Shown: positions 1 to 6,592, counted from the first letter of the stretch. The stretch: 10,460 nucleotides of DNA from an uncultured Faecalibacterium sp. (GCA_937917475.1 CALDNF010000179.1:1-10460), one strand, 5' to 3'. Notes: generated by a model from the sequence alone, not told the origin. Numbers and translations are program-made.

Positions 1-1
1 T

Positions 2-796
2 TATGTCTTTTTCTTGTACTTTTGGCTCTTTTTTACTTTTCAGATACACCCTAAGATAAAATCTTCCCGTGGCATCCGTGCCCGGCTGGAAGCCGCCATG
101 TCCGGCAAAGCAGAAACGACCCACGGTGAAAGCCTTGATACCATCGGTCAACTGACCTGTGAGGATGTCCGCTTCACCTATCCCGGCGCATCGAAGCCTG
201 TGCTGAACGGTGTAACGCTTAAAATTGAGGGTCAGCAGAAAGCCGCCCTTGTCGGCGAAAGCGGCTGCGGCAAATCCACTCTGGCAAAACTGCTGTTCCA
301 GTATTACCCTGATTACACCGGAAGCATCCTGTTCAACGGATGTCAGGTGCGTGATATTGACCACAAAATCTTCTATACCCACGTCGGATATATCGCACAG
401 ACTGCATATTTATTCAATGATACCATCCGGAACAATATCTGTCTTTTGGAAAATTTTCCAGACGAGCAGCATGCTGTTGATTCCGCCGGGCTGACGGAGT
501 GGGTTGCTTCCCTGCCCGACGGTCTGGATACCATCATCAGCGAAAACGGCAAGAACCTGTCCGGCGGTCAGCGGCAGCGCATCGGCATCGCACGGCTGGC
601 CCTGCGGAAATATGACCTTATCATCGCCGACGAGATCACTGCCAGCCTTGACCCAGAGACTTCTCAGCAGGTGATGGACAATCTGCTCGCCATGCCCTGC
701 ATGGTGGTCGCCATTACACATGACGTTTCAGGTGCATTTATGCAAGGCTTCGACAAAATTTATCATGTTCGCTCTGGCGTTGTCACCGCCGAGTAA
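2..796 (+). CDS. ABC exporter, ATP-binding (C-terminal) part, 5' end cut by window edge
   Basis: The reading frame is open to the left edge, so the true start lies outside the window. Numbering from the TTG at 14, the first residues are hydrophobic (end of a last membrane helix), then a basic linker (KIKSSRGIRARLE), then a complete nucleotide-binding domain. The domain shows an A-loop Tyr56 (FTYPG), Walker A GESGCGKST 81-89, Q-loop Gln129, signature LSGGQ 182-186, Walker B DLIIADE 201-207 with the catalytic Glu, D-loop SLD 211-213 and switch His236. All ATPase residues are intact. The linker and motif order are those of a fused membrane-ATPase exporter half, so I infer the membrane domain lies upstream. 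The substrate cannot be told. The gene ends at a bidirectional terminator. The first ~60 bases are much more AT-rich than the rest. The TTG at 14 has no visible ribosome site and is probably not a start. Confidence 0.88.
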   Translation, partial: YVFFLYFWLFFTFQIHPKIKSSRGIRARLEAAMSGKAETTHGESLDTIGQLTCEDVRFTYPGASKPVLNGVTLKIEGQQKAALVGESGCGKSTLAKLLFQYYPDYTGSILFNGCQVRDIDHKIFYTHVGYIAQTAYLFNDTIRNNICLLENFPDEQHAVDSAGLTEWVASLPDGLDTIISENGKNLSGGQRQRIGIARLALRKYDLIIADEITASLDPETSQQVMDNLLAMPCMVVAITHDVSGAFMQGFDKIYHVRSGVVTAE

Positions 797-814
797 ATAT
801 TTATAACCTGATAC

Positions 815-865
815 AAAAAAGTTCCATGCTCAGCCGTTGTGGTGACATCAGCATGGAACTTTTTT
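815..865. terminator. Bidirectional terminator between ABC gene and lipoprotein gene
   Basis: A perfect 16-base inverted repeat (815-830 with 850-865) encloses a 19-base loop. Its outer bases are six A on the left and six T on the right, so it makes a GC-containing stem followed by a U tract in either direction. It sits between two convergent genes, 18 bases after the ABC stop and 8 bases after the lipoprotein stop, and probably terminates both. Confidence 0.9.
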
Positions 866-873
866 CGTTTGCT

Positions 874-1908
874 TTATCGGTCTTCGAGTGCTTTTCCTGC
901 TGCCTTTTGCAGGTCGTCCACTGAGATGGTGCAGAGAGCAGCAAGGTCCGCATCCGAACCGTCATCCGGGATGGCATTGATCTCCTGTGCAGTCTTGCCC
1001 TTGAGGTAGGAGCAGAATCCTTCACTGTGCTCATACCACTCCTTGCCAAGGGAGGAAGCCTGCCGCATCCCATATTCATCGCCCTGCTCCCGCTTGGAGC
1101 GGACTTCGTCCGGGGCCGACACGCCTCCATCTGCCGAGACCGTCAGAGCAGGTTCCGTCATATCACCTACCGCACTGGTCACCCGGCCATCCGAATCCTT
1201 CGTCAGAGCCACAACGGTAATGTCCAACTGGGCGTTCACATCCCGGTCGTCCGTAGCCGTCAGGCTGGACGAACCATTAGACGCTTCCACGCCAAGGGCC
1301 AGTTCATCCCCTTTGGCTGCCCCCAGAGCCTCCGCATTTTCACAGGCTTTTGCCACAGCGTCCCGGTAGCGGTCTACCGCAATGGTGCAGCCGGACAGCA
1401 GATCGGCATCTTTTGCCCTGCCATCCGGGTCCGTCTCAAGCTTTGCCGCCTGCTCCGGAGTCATACCGGTAAGATAATCAGCAAAAGCGTCCGCCTGTTC
1501 ATCCCAGCCTTTTTTCAGGGAAGAAGCCGCCGCCAGCGGGTAGTCATCCCCCTTCTGCCGCTTGGTGCGGTAGTCGGTGGGCATGGTCACTGCACCGTTT
1601 CCATCGGCAGAAATGTTTACTTCCAGTTCATCCAGCTGAACATGGGCCAGCTTCCCTTCCCCATCCAACAGGACCGCCGCCGCAATGGTGTTGATCTTTC
1701 CGGTACGGTCCTGATCGGTGGTCTCGGTCAGGATGCCAAGACCGGTGCGCCAGGCTCCCGATGTGCTTTGGGATGTGCTGGTAACATTCGAGCTGCCCAT
1801 TGTACCGCTGGAACTTCCAGACGAGGAATCCGGACGCTTTGCGCAGGCCGTCAGCAGCAACGCCGCTGCCGCCGCCATGCAGAACCATTTTTTATTGCTC
1901 ATGCTCAT
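874..1908 (-). CDS. Secreted lipoprotein with two copies of a ~135-residue domain
   Basis: The product is 344 residues. A lipoprotein signal peptide is clear: basic start (NKK), an Ala/Leu-rich core and the lipobox LTAC with Cys22 as the lipidated residue, then a Ser/Gly/Thr-rich tether to about residue 50. The mature part is two copies of one domain, roughly 56-190 and 206-341. Shared cores are R-[ST]-K-R-x-x-G-D-[DE]-Y (114-123 and 270-279), ASSL, a Trp-containing segment, YL-x-G-x-T, and DADL-x-x-x-CTI-x-V-D (167-179 and 319-331). From memory, clostridial envelope proteins of this repeat type are often labelled hypothetical or FMN-binding; I see no proof of FMN binding. I chose the start at 1908 because an AAGGGAG site lies 10 bases upstream and the signal peptide begins there; upstream extension would overlap cls. 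Probably co-transcribed with cls, 71 bases upstream. Role unknown. Confidence 0.8.
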   Translation of the reverse strand: MSMSNKKWFCMAAAAALLLTACAKRPDSSSGSSSGTMGSSNVTSTSQSTSGAWRTGLGILTETTDQDRTGKINTIAAAVLLDGEGKLAHVQLDELEVNISADGNGAVTMPTDYRTKRQKGDDYPLAAASSLKKGWDEQADAFADYLTGMTPEQAAKLETDPDGRAKDADLLSGCTIAVDRYRDAVAKACENAEALGAAKGDELALGVEASNGSSSLTATDDRDVNAQLDITVVALTKDSDGRVTSAVGDMTEPALTVSADGGVSAPDEVRSKREQGDEYGMRQASSLGKEWYEHSEGFCSYLKGKTAQEINAIPDDGSDADLAALCTISVDDLQKAAGKALEDR

Positions 1909-1979
1909 GGAATCTACGCTCCCTTGTTTCAAATTCAGGGATAGTATATCCACGAAGTCTGATTTCATGCATGAGAAGG

Positions 1980-3518
1980 CTACATCAGCGGGCTCAGCAG
2001 GCGGAGCACACTGTCCAGCAGGGTGCCGGGCAGGCTGGTGCGGCAGTCCGACAGCTGCACCTGACGGCACTGCGGCAGAGTGCGGAGCACATCATCCCGG
2101 AGGGCAATGACCTGACTGTTGTTCATCAGCAGCGCACCACATTCAAAATGAAGGAACAGGCTCCGGTAATCCATGTTGATGCTTCCCACCACCGCTGTCC
2201 GGTCATCACTGACATAACACTTGGCATGAAGGAACCCGGGCGTATACTCATAAATTTTTACACCAGCCCGGATGAGGGGAACATAATACGACCGGGTGAG
2301 CCGGTAGATCAGTTTTTTGTCCGGGATGCCGGGAACCACCAGCCGCACATCTACCCCCCGCTTGGCGGCAATTTTCAGGGCGTCCAGCATCTCTTCGCCC
2401 ACTGCGAGATAGGGCGTATAAATATAGACATATCTCTGCGCCTGCGCCAGAATGTCCATATAGACGGTCTCTGCCAGCGGTTCTTCATCCAGCGGGCTGT
2501 CGGCATAAGGCTGGACCACGCCATCCCCGGTCTGCGGCAGCTCCTCTGCCCGGGGCGCAAAGGGCGAATAATCCGTTTCGCTGGGGCGGAAGGAATTCCA
2601 GAAATTGAGGAACATCACAGTAAAATTCCAGACAGCCGCTCCCTCCAGCCGGATAGCGGCATCCTTCCAGTAGCCGAACCGCTGCTCCGCATTGATATAC
2701 TCATCTGCCAGATTCACACCGCCAGTGTAACCAACCTTGCCATCAATGACCACGATTTTACGGTGATCCCGGTGATTCATCACCAGCGATACCAGCGGCA
2801 CCACCGGATTAAAAGGGATACAGCGGATATGATGACGTTCCATCCGAACCACAAAATCCGCAGGCAGGCCCAGCAGACAGCCGAAATCATCATAAATGAG
2901 CCGCACATCCACGCCCTGCTCCGCTTTCCGGAACAAGATCTCTTCTACACCGTTCCACATTTTGCCGGGGCGGACGATAAAAAACTCCACAAAGATAAAC
3001 CGCTCGGCTCGTTCCAAATCTGCCAGCAGGCTGGGATACATCTCTTCACCACAGGAGAAATAGCGTGCCGTGGTATTTTTCCACGCCGGATAAGGGCCGC
3101 AGTCGGCCACATATCGGGCGATGCCATGATTCGCTGCATCCAGATGATCCGTCTGTCCTCCGGGCTGGGCAAGATCTGCGTCATGGGCACGCTCCACTTC
3201 CTGCATCCGCAGACGCATCCGCTTGGCAGGGGCCTTGTTGCCGAATAAAAGGTAAAGTGCACCGCCCAGCAGGGGCAGCGTGCCGATCAGAACGATCCAG
3301 ATGATCTTATAAGCACTGTTTTCGTCTTTTTTTACCAGATAGAGCACAATGATGACGCTGAGAGCCCGAAGTGCAAGGTTGATCCAGATGCGGCCGGTGG
3401 TCAGGGCAAAAAACGCCCAGAGCAGCCATGCCACCTGCAACGCCACCAGCACCACTGTAATGGTGACCCGGTTGAGGATGCGGTTGAAAAACCGAACGAT
3501 CGGCAGACGAAAAAACAT
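1980..3518 (-). CDS. cls: Cardiolipin synthase, phospholipase D superfamily
   Basis: The 512-residue product has the normal length and layout for a bacterial Cls, which joins two phosphatidylglycerol molecules into cardiolipin and glycerol at the inner membrane. There are two N-terminal membrane segments (about 19-39 and 46-62) plus a third hydrophobic stretch (72-92), then two phospholipase D domains. The HKD motifs are intact: His252-x-Lys254 with Asp259 (HRKIVVID), followed by GYTGG, and His431-x-Lys433 with Asp438 (HAKCYVSD), followed by the usual GSINMD. A strong SD (GGGAGGGAAG) sits just upstream of the ATG, and a consensus promoter lies at 3563-3591. The lipoprotein gene follows on the same strand. 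No terminator is visible in the 71-base gap, only a weak TATACT-like hexamer. Confidence 0.93.
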   Translation of the reverse strand: MFFRLPIVRFFNRILNRVTITVVLVALQVAWLLWAFFALTTGRIWINLALRALSVIIVLYLVKKDENSAYKIIWIVLIGTLPLLGGALYLLFGNKAPAKRMRLRMQEVERAHDADLAQPGGQTDHLDAANHGIARYVADCGPYPAWKNTTARYFSCGEEMYPSLLADLERAERFIFVEFFIVRPGKMWNGVEEILFRKAEQGVDVRLIYDDFGCLLGLPADFVVRMERHHIRCIPFNPVVPLVSLVMNHRDHRKIVVIDGKVGYTGGVNLADEYINAEQRFGYWKDAAIRLEGAAVWNFTVMFLNFWNSFRPSETDYSPFAPRAEELPQTGDGVVQPYADSPLDEEPLAETVYMDILAQAQRYVYIYTPYLAVGEEMLDALKIAAKRGVDVRLVVPGIPDKKLIYRLTRSYYVPLIRAGVKIYEYTPGFLHAKCYVSDDRTAVVGSINMDYRSLFLHFECGALLMNNSQVIALRDDVLRTLPQCRQVQLSDCRTSLPGTLLDSVLRLLSPLM

Positions 3519-3562
3519 AGCTTCCCTCCCTGTATCGCAGATGCGGCAGTATGATGGAAGCC

Positions 3563-3591
3563 AGTATAACGCAATTTTAAGTTTTTTTCAA
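3563..3591 (-). promoter_or_regulatory. Sigma-A type promoter of cls
   Basis: On the - strand the -35 box TTGAAA (3586-3591) is followed by a 17-base spacer and the -10 box TATACT (3563-3568). Predicted transcription starts near 3556, giving a leader of about 38 bases that carries the cls ribosome site. No terminator separates it from degV upstream, so read-through from degV is also possible. Confidence 0.8.
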
Positions 3592-3613
3592 GATTTTGAG
3601 TTTGCGGCAGTGG

Positions 3614-4453
3614 TCACGCCTCGCTATCCTCATAGCCCACCATCAAGCCGCCCAGTTCCGCATAGTAGCTGCAAAGTCCGCCGCACTCGCCCACCCGGAT
3701 GTCAGCGTTATGGAACACGGCCTCGGCCATATGCCCCAGCCGCTCCGCCGCTGCTGGATTGCCGCAGTGGGTGATCACCAGCTTACCGCCGGTATAGCCA
3801 TGATCTCGCAGTTCCAGAATGATCCGCTCCAATGCCCCATGCTCGCCCCGGGTCTTGCAGATGACTTCCAATTCTCCTGCTTCACTGGCCTGCCCGATGA
3901 CCCGGATGCCCAGCATCCGGGCCACAGCTGCCACCGCAGGTCTGACCCGGCCATTCCGGGCCAGATTCGCCAGCGATTCCAGCGAGAAGAGCAGATGGGT
4001 GTGTTTGTGATACCGCAGCATCTCTTCACACACCTCGTCAAAGGGCTTGCCGCTGCACACTTCATCCCGGAGATGCTCGGCCAGCAGGCAGAGCTCCGGG
4101 CCGGCAGACAGGCTGTCCAGCACAAAAACCCGTGCCCCGGGCTTTGCTTCCTTGTACTCCTCCGCAGCCAGAAGCGCAGCGTTATAGCTTCCGGACAGTG
4201 TGCCGGTGATGGTAATGACATAAACTTCATCGGCTCCCTCATAAGCTGCCAGCCAGTCGCTGACATTAGGGCAGGAAGTGGAAGTTTTTCCCTTGTAGGT
4301 GCGCAGGGTCTCGGCCATCCCCACTGCATCCAGAGAACCGTCATCCCGATATTCAGCATCATCGGTGATGATCTTCAGGGGCACACAGGCAAAATCGATT
4401 CCTTCCAGTGCATACAGGTTGGAAGAGGAATCCACAACGATCTTGGTTTTCAT
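3614..4453 (-). CDS. degV: DegV family fatty-acid-binding protein
   Basis: The product is 279 residues, normal for DegV/FakB proteins, which bind a single fatty acid and, in Firmicutes with the kinase FakA, present it for phosphorylation and entry into phospholipid synthesis. Visible family motifs: the N-terminal strand KIVVDSSSNL (4-13), TSCP (59-62, family TSxPS), TGTLSGSYNAA (83-93), DSLSAG (113-118) and NLARNGR (163-169). The C-terminal segment, where the family usually has a His near a G-P-G, reads CGGLCSYYAELGGL, so by eye that His is Tyr (see findings). Of two adjacent ATG codons I chose the second (4453), because GGAG then sits 7 bases away and homologues usually begin M-K-x-K-I-V. 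The gene has its own promoter and reads toward cls, another lipid gene. No fakA-like kinase gene is in the window. Confidence 0.9.
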   Translation of the reverse strand: MKTKIVVDSSSNLYALEGIDFACVPLKIITDDAEYRDDGSLDAVGMAETLRTYKGKTSTSCPNVSDWLAAYEGADEVYVITITGTLSGSYNAALLAAEEYKEAKPGARVFVLDSLSAGPELCLLAEHLRDEVCSGKPFDEVCEEMLRYHKHTHLLFSLESLANLARNGRVRPAVAAVARMLGIRVIGQASEAGELEVICKTRGEHGALERIILELRDHGYTGGKLVITHCGNPAAAERLGHMAEAVFHNADIRVGECGGLCSYYAELGGLMVGYEDSEA

Positions 4454-4468
4454 CATTTATCTCCATTC

Positions 4469-4483
4469 CGGCAGATTCTGCCG
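4469..4483 (-). other. Small hairpin in the degV leader
   Basis: CGGCAG, a 3-base loop and CTGCCG form a 6-base-pair stem in the degV 5' leader, ending about five bases before the SD. It may affect ribosome access. Read on the + strand it is followed by CATTTTT and resembles a weak terminator, but no + strand gene lies upstream. Confidence 0.4.
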
Positions 4484-4515
4484 CATTTTTCTGTATTTGC
4501 GTTGTTCGCAGAACC

Positions 4516-4544
4516 ATCATATCAGCTTTTCAAAAACCTGTCAA
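4516..4544 (-). promoter_or_regulatory. Sigma-A type promoter of degV
   Basis: On the - strand, a perfect -35 box TTGACA (4539-4544), a 17-base spacer and the -10 box TATGAT (4516-4521). Transcription should begin near 4509, leaving a leader of about 55 bases. It lies back to back with the DUF1836 promoter; the two -35 boxes are 39 bases apart. Confidence 0.85.
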
Positions 4545-4583
4545 TCGTTTTTCATAATTCTTTCACGAGATTTTATTTCCCGC

Positions 4584-4612
4584 TTGACCCAAATACAAAA
4601 ATACGCTATACT
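4584..4612 (+). promoter_or_regulatory. Sigma-A type promoter of the DUF1836 gene, placed for a leaderless mRNA
   Basis: The -35 box TTGACC (4584-4589), a 17-base spacer and the -10 box TATACT (4607-4612) are near consensus. Only six bases (GACAGT) separate the -10 box from the ATG at 4619, so the standard start point, seven bases past the -10 box, is the A of the ATG. No SD precedes this ATG. Confidence 0.82.
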
Positions 4613-4618
4613 GACAGT

Positions 4619-5167
4619 ATGAAACAGGAATTGAAACGCCGTGTTATGGCCTGCGCTGCCGGATTTGCCCTGCCCCGGTACGCCGATCTGCCGCAGGTGG
4701 GGCTTTATCTCGATCAGACCGTGCAGTTTGTCAATGGATATTTCCGGTCGTTCCCCGGGGTGGAGCTGACCCCTTCCATGGTGAGCAATTATGTAAAGAA
4801 AGGCGTGATCGCTCACCCCATCAAAAAAAAGTATTCCCGGGAGCAGCTGGCAAATCTGATGTACATTGTGGTCACCAAGACCGTTCTTTCGCTGGAAAAC
4901 ATCGATACGCTGTTCAAAATGCAGCGTGAACATTGCTCTGCCGCTCAGGCTTACGATTATTTCTGCAACGAGCTGGAAAACTGCCTGCTCTATGTCTTTG
5001 GTGCATCGCCTATCATTCAGGACCTCGCCTCTGATGCAGACGACGAGAAGCAGCTGCTGCGCAGCACAATCCTCTCGGCGGTCAACAAAATGTATCTGGA
5101 CTGCTTCTTTGCCGCCTCCCGCCAAGAGGAAGCCCTTTGGCCCGGAATTCTGAGCGATCTGGTCTGA
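4619..5167 (+). CDS. DUF1836 family protein, MerR-like DNA-binding candidate
   Basis: The 182-residue product matches the DUF1836 pattern known from Firmicutes: LPRYADLPQVGLYLDQTV (18-35), then LTPSMVSNYVKKG (50-62) followed by a basic KKKYSREQLANL (69-80), and a helix starting SLENIDTLF. The middle part resembles the winged helix of MerR-type regulators, so a DNA-binding role is likely but not proven for the family; the C-terminal half is helical with no recognised motif. The start at 4619 gives 17 residues before LPRY, close to family length. An in-frame ATG at 4646 is possible but has only a poor, distant AGGA. The frame is open far to the left (to 3596), but that part is antisense to degV. 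Divergently transcribed from degV, 165 bases away. Its transcript ends at the palindromic repeat at 5187-5227. Confidence 0.85.
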   Translation: MKQELKRRVMACAAGFALPRYADLPQVGLYLDQTVQFVNGYFRSFPGVELTPSMVSNYVKKGVIAHPIKKKYSREQLANLMYIVVTKTVLSLENIDTLFKMQREHCSAAQAYDYFCNELENCLLYVFGASPIIQDLASDADDEKQLLRSTILSAVNKMYLDCFFAASRQEEALWPGILSDLV

Positions 5168-5186
5168 CAAAAACACCTTTGATACG

Positions 5187-5227
5187 CAAAAACGCACCGT
5201 CTCCATAAAAGTGGAAACGGTGCGTTT
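5187..5227. repeat. 41-base palindromic repeat, copy 1 (terminator)
   Basis: This 41-base unit is repeated exactly at 5770-5810 in the same orientation. It is an inverted repeat: AAACGCACCGT on the left pairs with ACGGTGCGTTT on the right, and the stem extends to about 16 pairs with one mismatch (a G-T wobble when read on the - strand). On the - strand the stem is followed by five T, so it should terminate the toxin gene. It also lies 20 bases after the DUF1836 stop. Here further outer arms CGCAAA (5185-5190) and TTTGCG (5231-5236) also match. Confidence 0.9.
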
Positions 5228-5238
5228 GACTTTGCGGA

Positions 5239-5487
5239 TTATTTATAAACATCTCCCCGGTTGCCTGCATCGGTAACCCGAACGGTGATAATTTCTTCTT
5301 CAACGGTATACAGGATGCGATAATCTCCGACACGGAGACGGTAAAAGCCAACCATCCCGGCCATCGGTTTGATGTCCCCTGCAAATGGAAGCTGTGCCAA
5401 TGCTTCAAGGATGCGTTTTTGCTGCACCGGCTGTTGTTTCCGGATAAACTTGGCCGCACGTTTTTCGACAACGATCTTGTATTTCAT
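5239..5487 (-). CDS. RelE/ParE superfamily toxin of a type II toxin-antitoxin pair
   Basis: The 82-residue product has the length and fold pattern of RelE-type toxins, which usually cut mRNA in the ribosome. It starts KYKIVVEKRAAKFIRK, has the central strand pair FYRLRVGDYRILYTV (48-62) and ends GNRGDVYK. The basic and aromatic residues expected in a RelE active site are present: Arg50, Arg52, Arg57, Arg77 and the final Tyr81. I favour RelE over ParE (which targets gyrase) because of the Arg near the C-terminus followed by Tyr, but sequence alone does not settle it. The ATG overlaps the antitoxin stop as ATGA, which suggests translational coupling. Stop codon lies 12 bases from repeat copy 1, the probable terminator. 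Confidence 0.88.
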   Translation of the reverse strand: MKYKIVVEKRAAKFIRKQQPVQQKRILEALAQLPFAGDIKPMAGMVGFYRLRVGDYRILYTVEEEIITVRVTDAGNRGDVYK

Positions 5488-5714
5488 AATGCGATCCCGA
5501 GCTCCTGTGCCAATTGCTCCAATGGGATCGCATCCGTTTTATGCGGGTCCGGGTCATCCTGATATTCTTTCAAAAGCCGTTCACAGTATGCATCGTCGGC
5601 TTTTTCTTCGCTCTCATCCGGGATCGCTGCTCCCTGCAGATATGCAATCACATAGAACATCTTGCTATCCGGGATCTGATCGATCAGATTTTTCGCAATA
5701 TCTCTTGTACTCAT
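5484..5714 (-). CDS. Antitoxin partner of the RelE/ParE toxin
   Basis: The product is 76 residues. The N-terminal half (IAKNLIDQIPDSKMFYVIAYLQG, 6-28) is a helical segment typical of short clostridial antitoxins and probably holds dimerisation or DNA binding. The middle is very acidic (DESEEKADD). The end PLEQLAQELGIAL (64-76) is the usual toxin-binding tail. I chose the ATG at 5714 because AGAAGGTG sits about 6 bases upstream; in-frame ATG codons at 5735 and 5741 have no SD and lie at or before the predicted transcription start. The frame would run back into repeat copy 2, but that is an accident of an ATG inside the repeat. It is the first gene of a two-gene operon, overlapping the toxin by four bases, so the operon is likely autoregulated by the complex. 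Confidence 0.85.
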   Translation of the reverse strand: MSTRDIAKNLIDQIPDSKMFYVIAYLQGAAIPDESEEKADDAYCERLLKEYQDDPDPHKTDAIPLEQLAQELGIAL

Positions 5715-5739
5715 ACGATGCACCTTCTTTCCCATGTTC

Positions 5740-5768
5740 ATTATATCACGGTTCTCTGTAGGTTTCAA
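5740..5768 (-). promoter_or_regulatory. Strong extended -10 promoter of the toxin-antitoxin operon
   Basis: On the - strand, TTGAAA (5763-5768), a 17-base spacer and a perfect TATAAT (5740-5745) with a TGn extension. The start point is near 5733, about 20 bases before the antitoxin ATG. The -35 box is one base from repeat copy 2. Confidence 0.88.
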
Positions 5769-5769
5769 C

Positions 5770-5810
5770 CAAAAACGCACCGTCTCCATAAAAGTGGAAA
5801 CGGTGCGTTT
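5770..5810. repeat. 41-base palindromic repeat, copy 2 (terminator)
   Basis: Identical to copy 1 over all 41 bases and in the same orientation, 583 bases away; the flanks differ immediately on both sides. On the - strand the hairpin ends in five T, 36 bases past the yebC stop, so it should terminate yebC just before the toxin-antitoxin promoter. Confidence 0.9.
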
Positions 5811-5845
5811 TATCTTATTGGAAAGCAGCGAACCTCTCGGGATGG

Positions 5846-6583
5846 TTATTCCGGCAGGTCCTCTTCGTTCTCCAGGCTGTGCCAGACATTCTGGACATCG
5901 TCGTTATCCTCGAGGGATTCCAGCAGCTTGCCCATAGCCTTGAGCTGATCGGGGTCGGTCAGGCGAGTGGTGGTCATGGGGACCATGGCCAGATCATCGC
6001 TCAGGATCACATAACCCTTCTCCTCCATGGCCTTGACCACAGCAGAGTAGTTTTCAGGGTCGGTGGTGATCTCAGCGGCATCCTCGCCTGCATCAAAGTC
6101 CTCGGCACCGGCATCCAGAGCATCCATCATAGCCTCGTCGGCATCCTTGTCTTCCAGAGAGATGTCAATGACACCCTTCTGGCTGAACAGGAACGCCACG
6201 CAGCCCATGGCACCCAGATTGCCGCCATTCTTGTCGAAGTAGTGGCGCAGGTCGGCAGCAGTACGGTTGCGGTTGTCGGTCAGGGTCTCGACCATGACAG
6301 CAACGCCGCCGGGGCCGTAGCCTTCGTAAGTGATTGCCTCGTACTCGGTCTTATCGCCGCCCTCGGCCTTCTTGATGATACGCTGAATGTTATCGTTGGG
6401 CACGCTCATCCGCTTTGCCTTGGAGATGAGGTCAGCCAGCTTGCTGTTGGAAGCCGGGTTCGGGCCGCCCATACGAACTGCCACGCTGATCTCGCGGCCG
6501 ATCTTGGTAAAGACCTTTGCTCTTGCGCCGTCGGTCTTTTCCTTCTTGCGCTTGATATTGTTCCATTTGCTATGTCCGGACAT
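5846..6583 (-). CDS. yebC: YebC/TACO1 family translation or transcription factor
   Basis: The 245-residue product begins with the family hallmark SGHSKWNNIKRKK, followed by KVFTKIGREI, the Asn/Pro/Ser segment before KMRxPNDNI-type sequence (KRMSVPNDNIQRII, 57-70), and EGYGPGGVAVMVE (87-99), TDNRNRT (102-108) and GNLGAMGCVAFLF (121-133). Length is normal. Older work treats the family as DNA-binding regulators; newer work places members on the ribosome, where they relieve stalling or help translation, as mitochondrial TACO1 does. I cannot tell which applies here. The start at 6583 is fixed by a perfect AGGAGG nine bases upstream and by the invariant N-terminus. It has its own promoter, and its terminator is repeat copy 2. 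Confidence 0.96.
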   Translation of the reverse strand: MSGHSKWNNIKRKKEKTDGARAKVFTKIGREISVAVRMGGPNPASNSKLADLISKAKRMSVPNDNIQRIIKKAEGGDKTEYEAITYEGYGPGGVAVMVETLTDNRNRTAADLRHYFDKNGGNLGAMGCVAFLFSQKGVIDISLEDKDADEAMMDALDAGAEDFDAGEDAAEITTDPENYSAVVKAMEEKGYVILSDDLAMVPMTTTRLTDPDQLKAMGKLLESLEDNDDVQNVWHSLENEEDLPE

Positions 6584-6592
6584 GGGAAAGAG

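Noticed and set aside
1909..2070. Longer start for the lipoprotein
   Set aside because: It would bury the signal peptide 54 residues in and overlap the cls 3' end; the ATG at 1908 has an SD.
1800..3248. 482-residue + strand open frame antisense to cls
   Set aside because: Shadow of cls, whose HKD motifs, SD and promoter are on the - strand.
4469..4490. Intrinsic terminator on the + strand in the degV leader
   Set aside because: Short stem with a 3-base loop and no + strand transcript expected to reach it; listed only as a leader hairpin.
3596..4618. N-terminal extension of the DUF1836 frame over degV
   Set aside because: This part is antisense to degV; family similarity begins only after 4619 and the promoter lies at 4584-4612.
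5715..5789. Antitoxin start inside repeat copy 2 (METVRF frame)
   Set aside because: The ATG belongs to the palindrome, also opens an unrelated frame at copy 1, and lies upstream of the operon's transcription start.
5187..5810. CRISPR-like pair of repeats
   Set aside because: Only two copies, 583 bases apart, with genes and a promoter between them and no cas genes.
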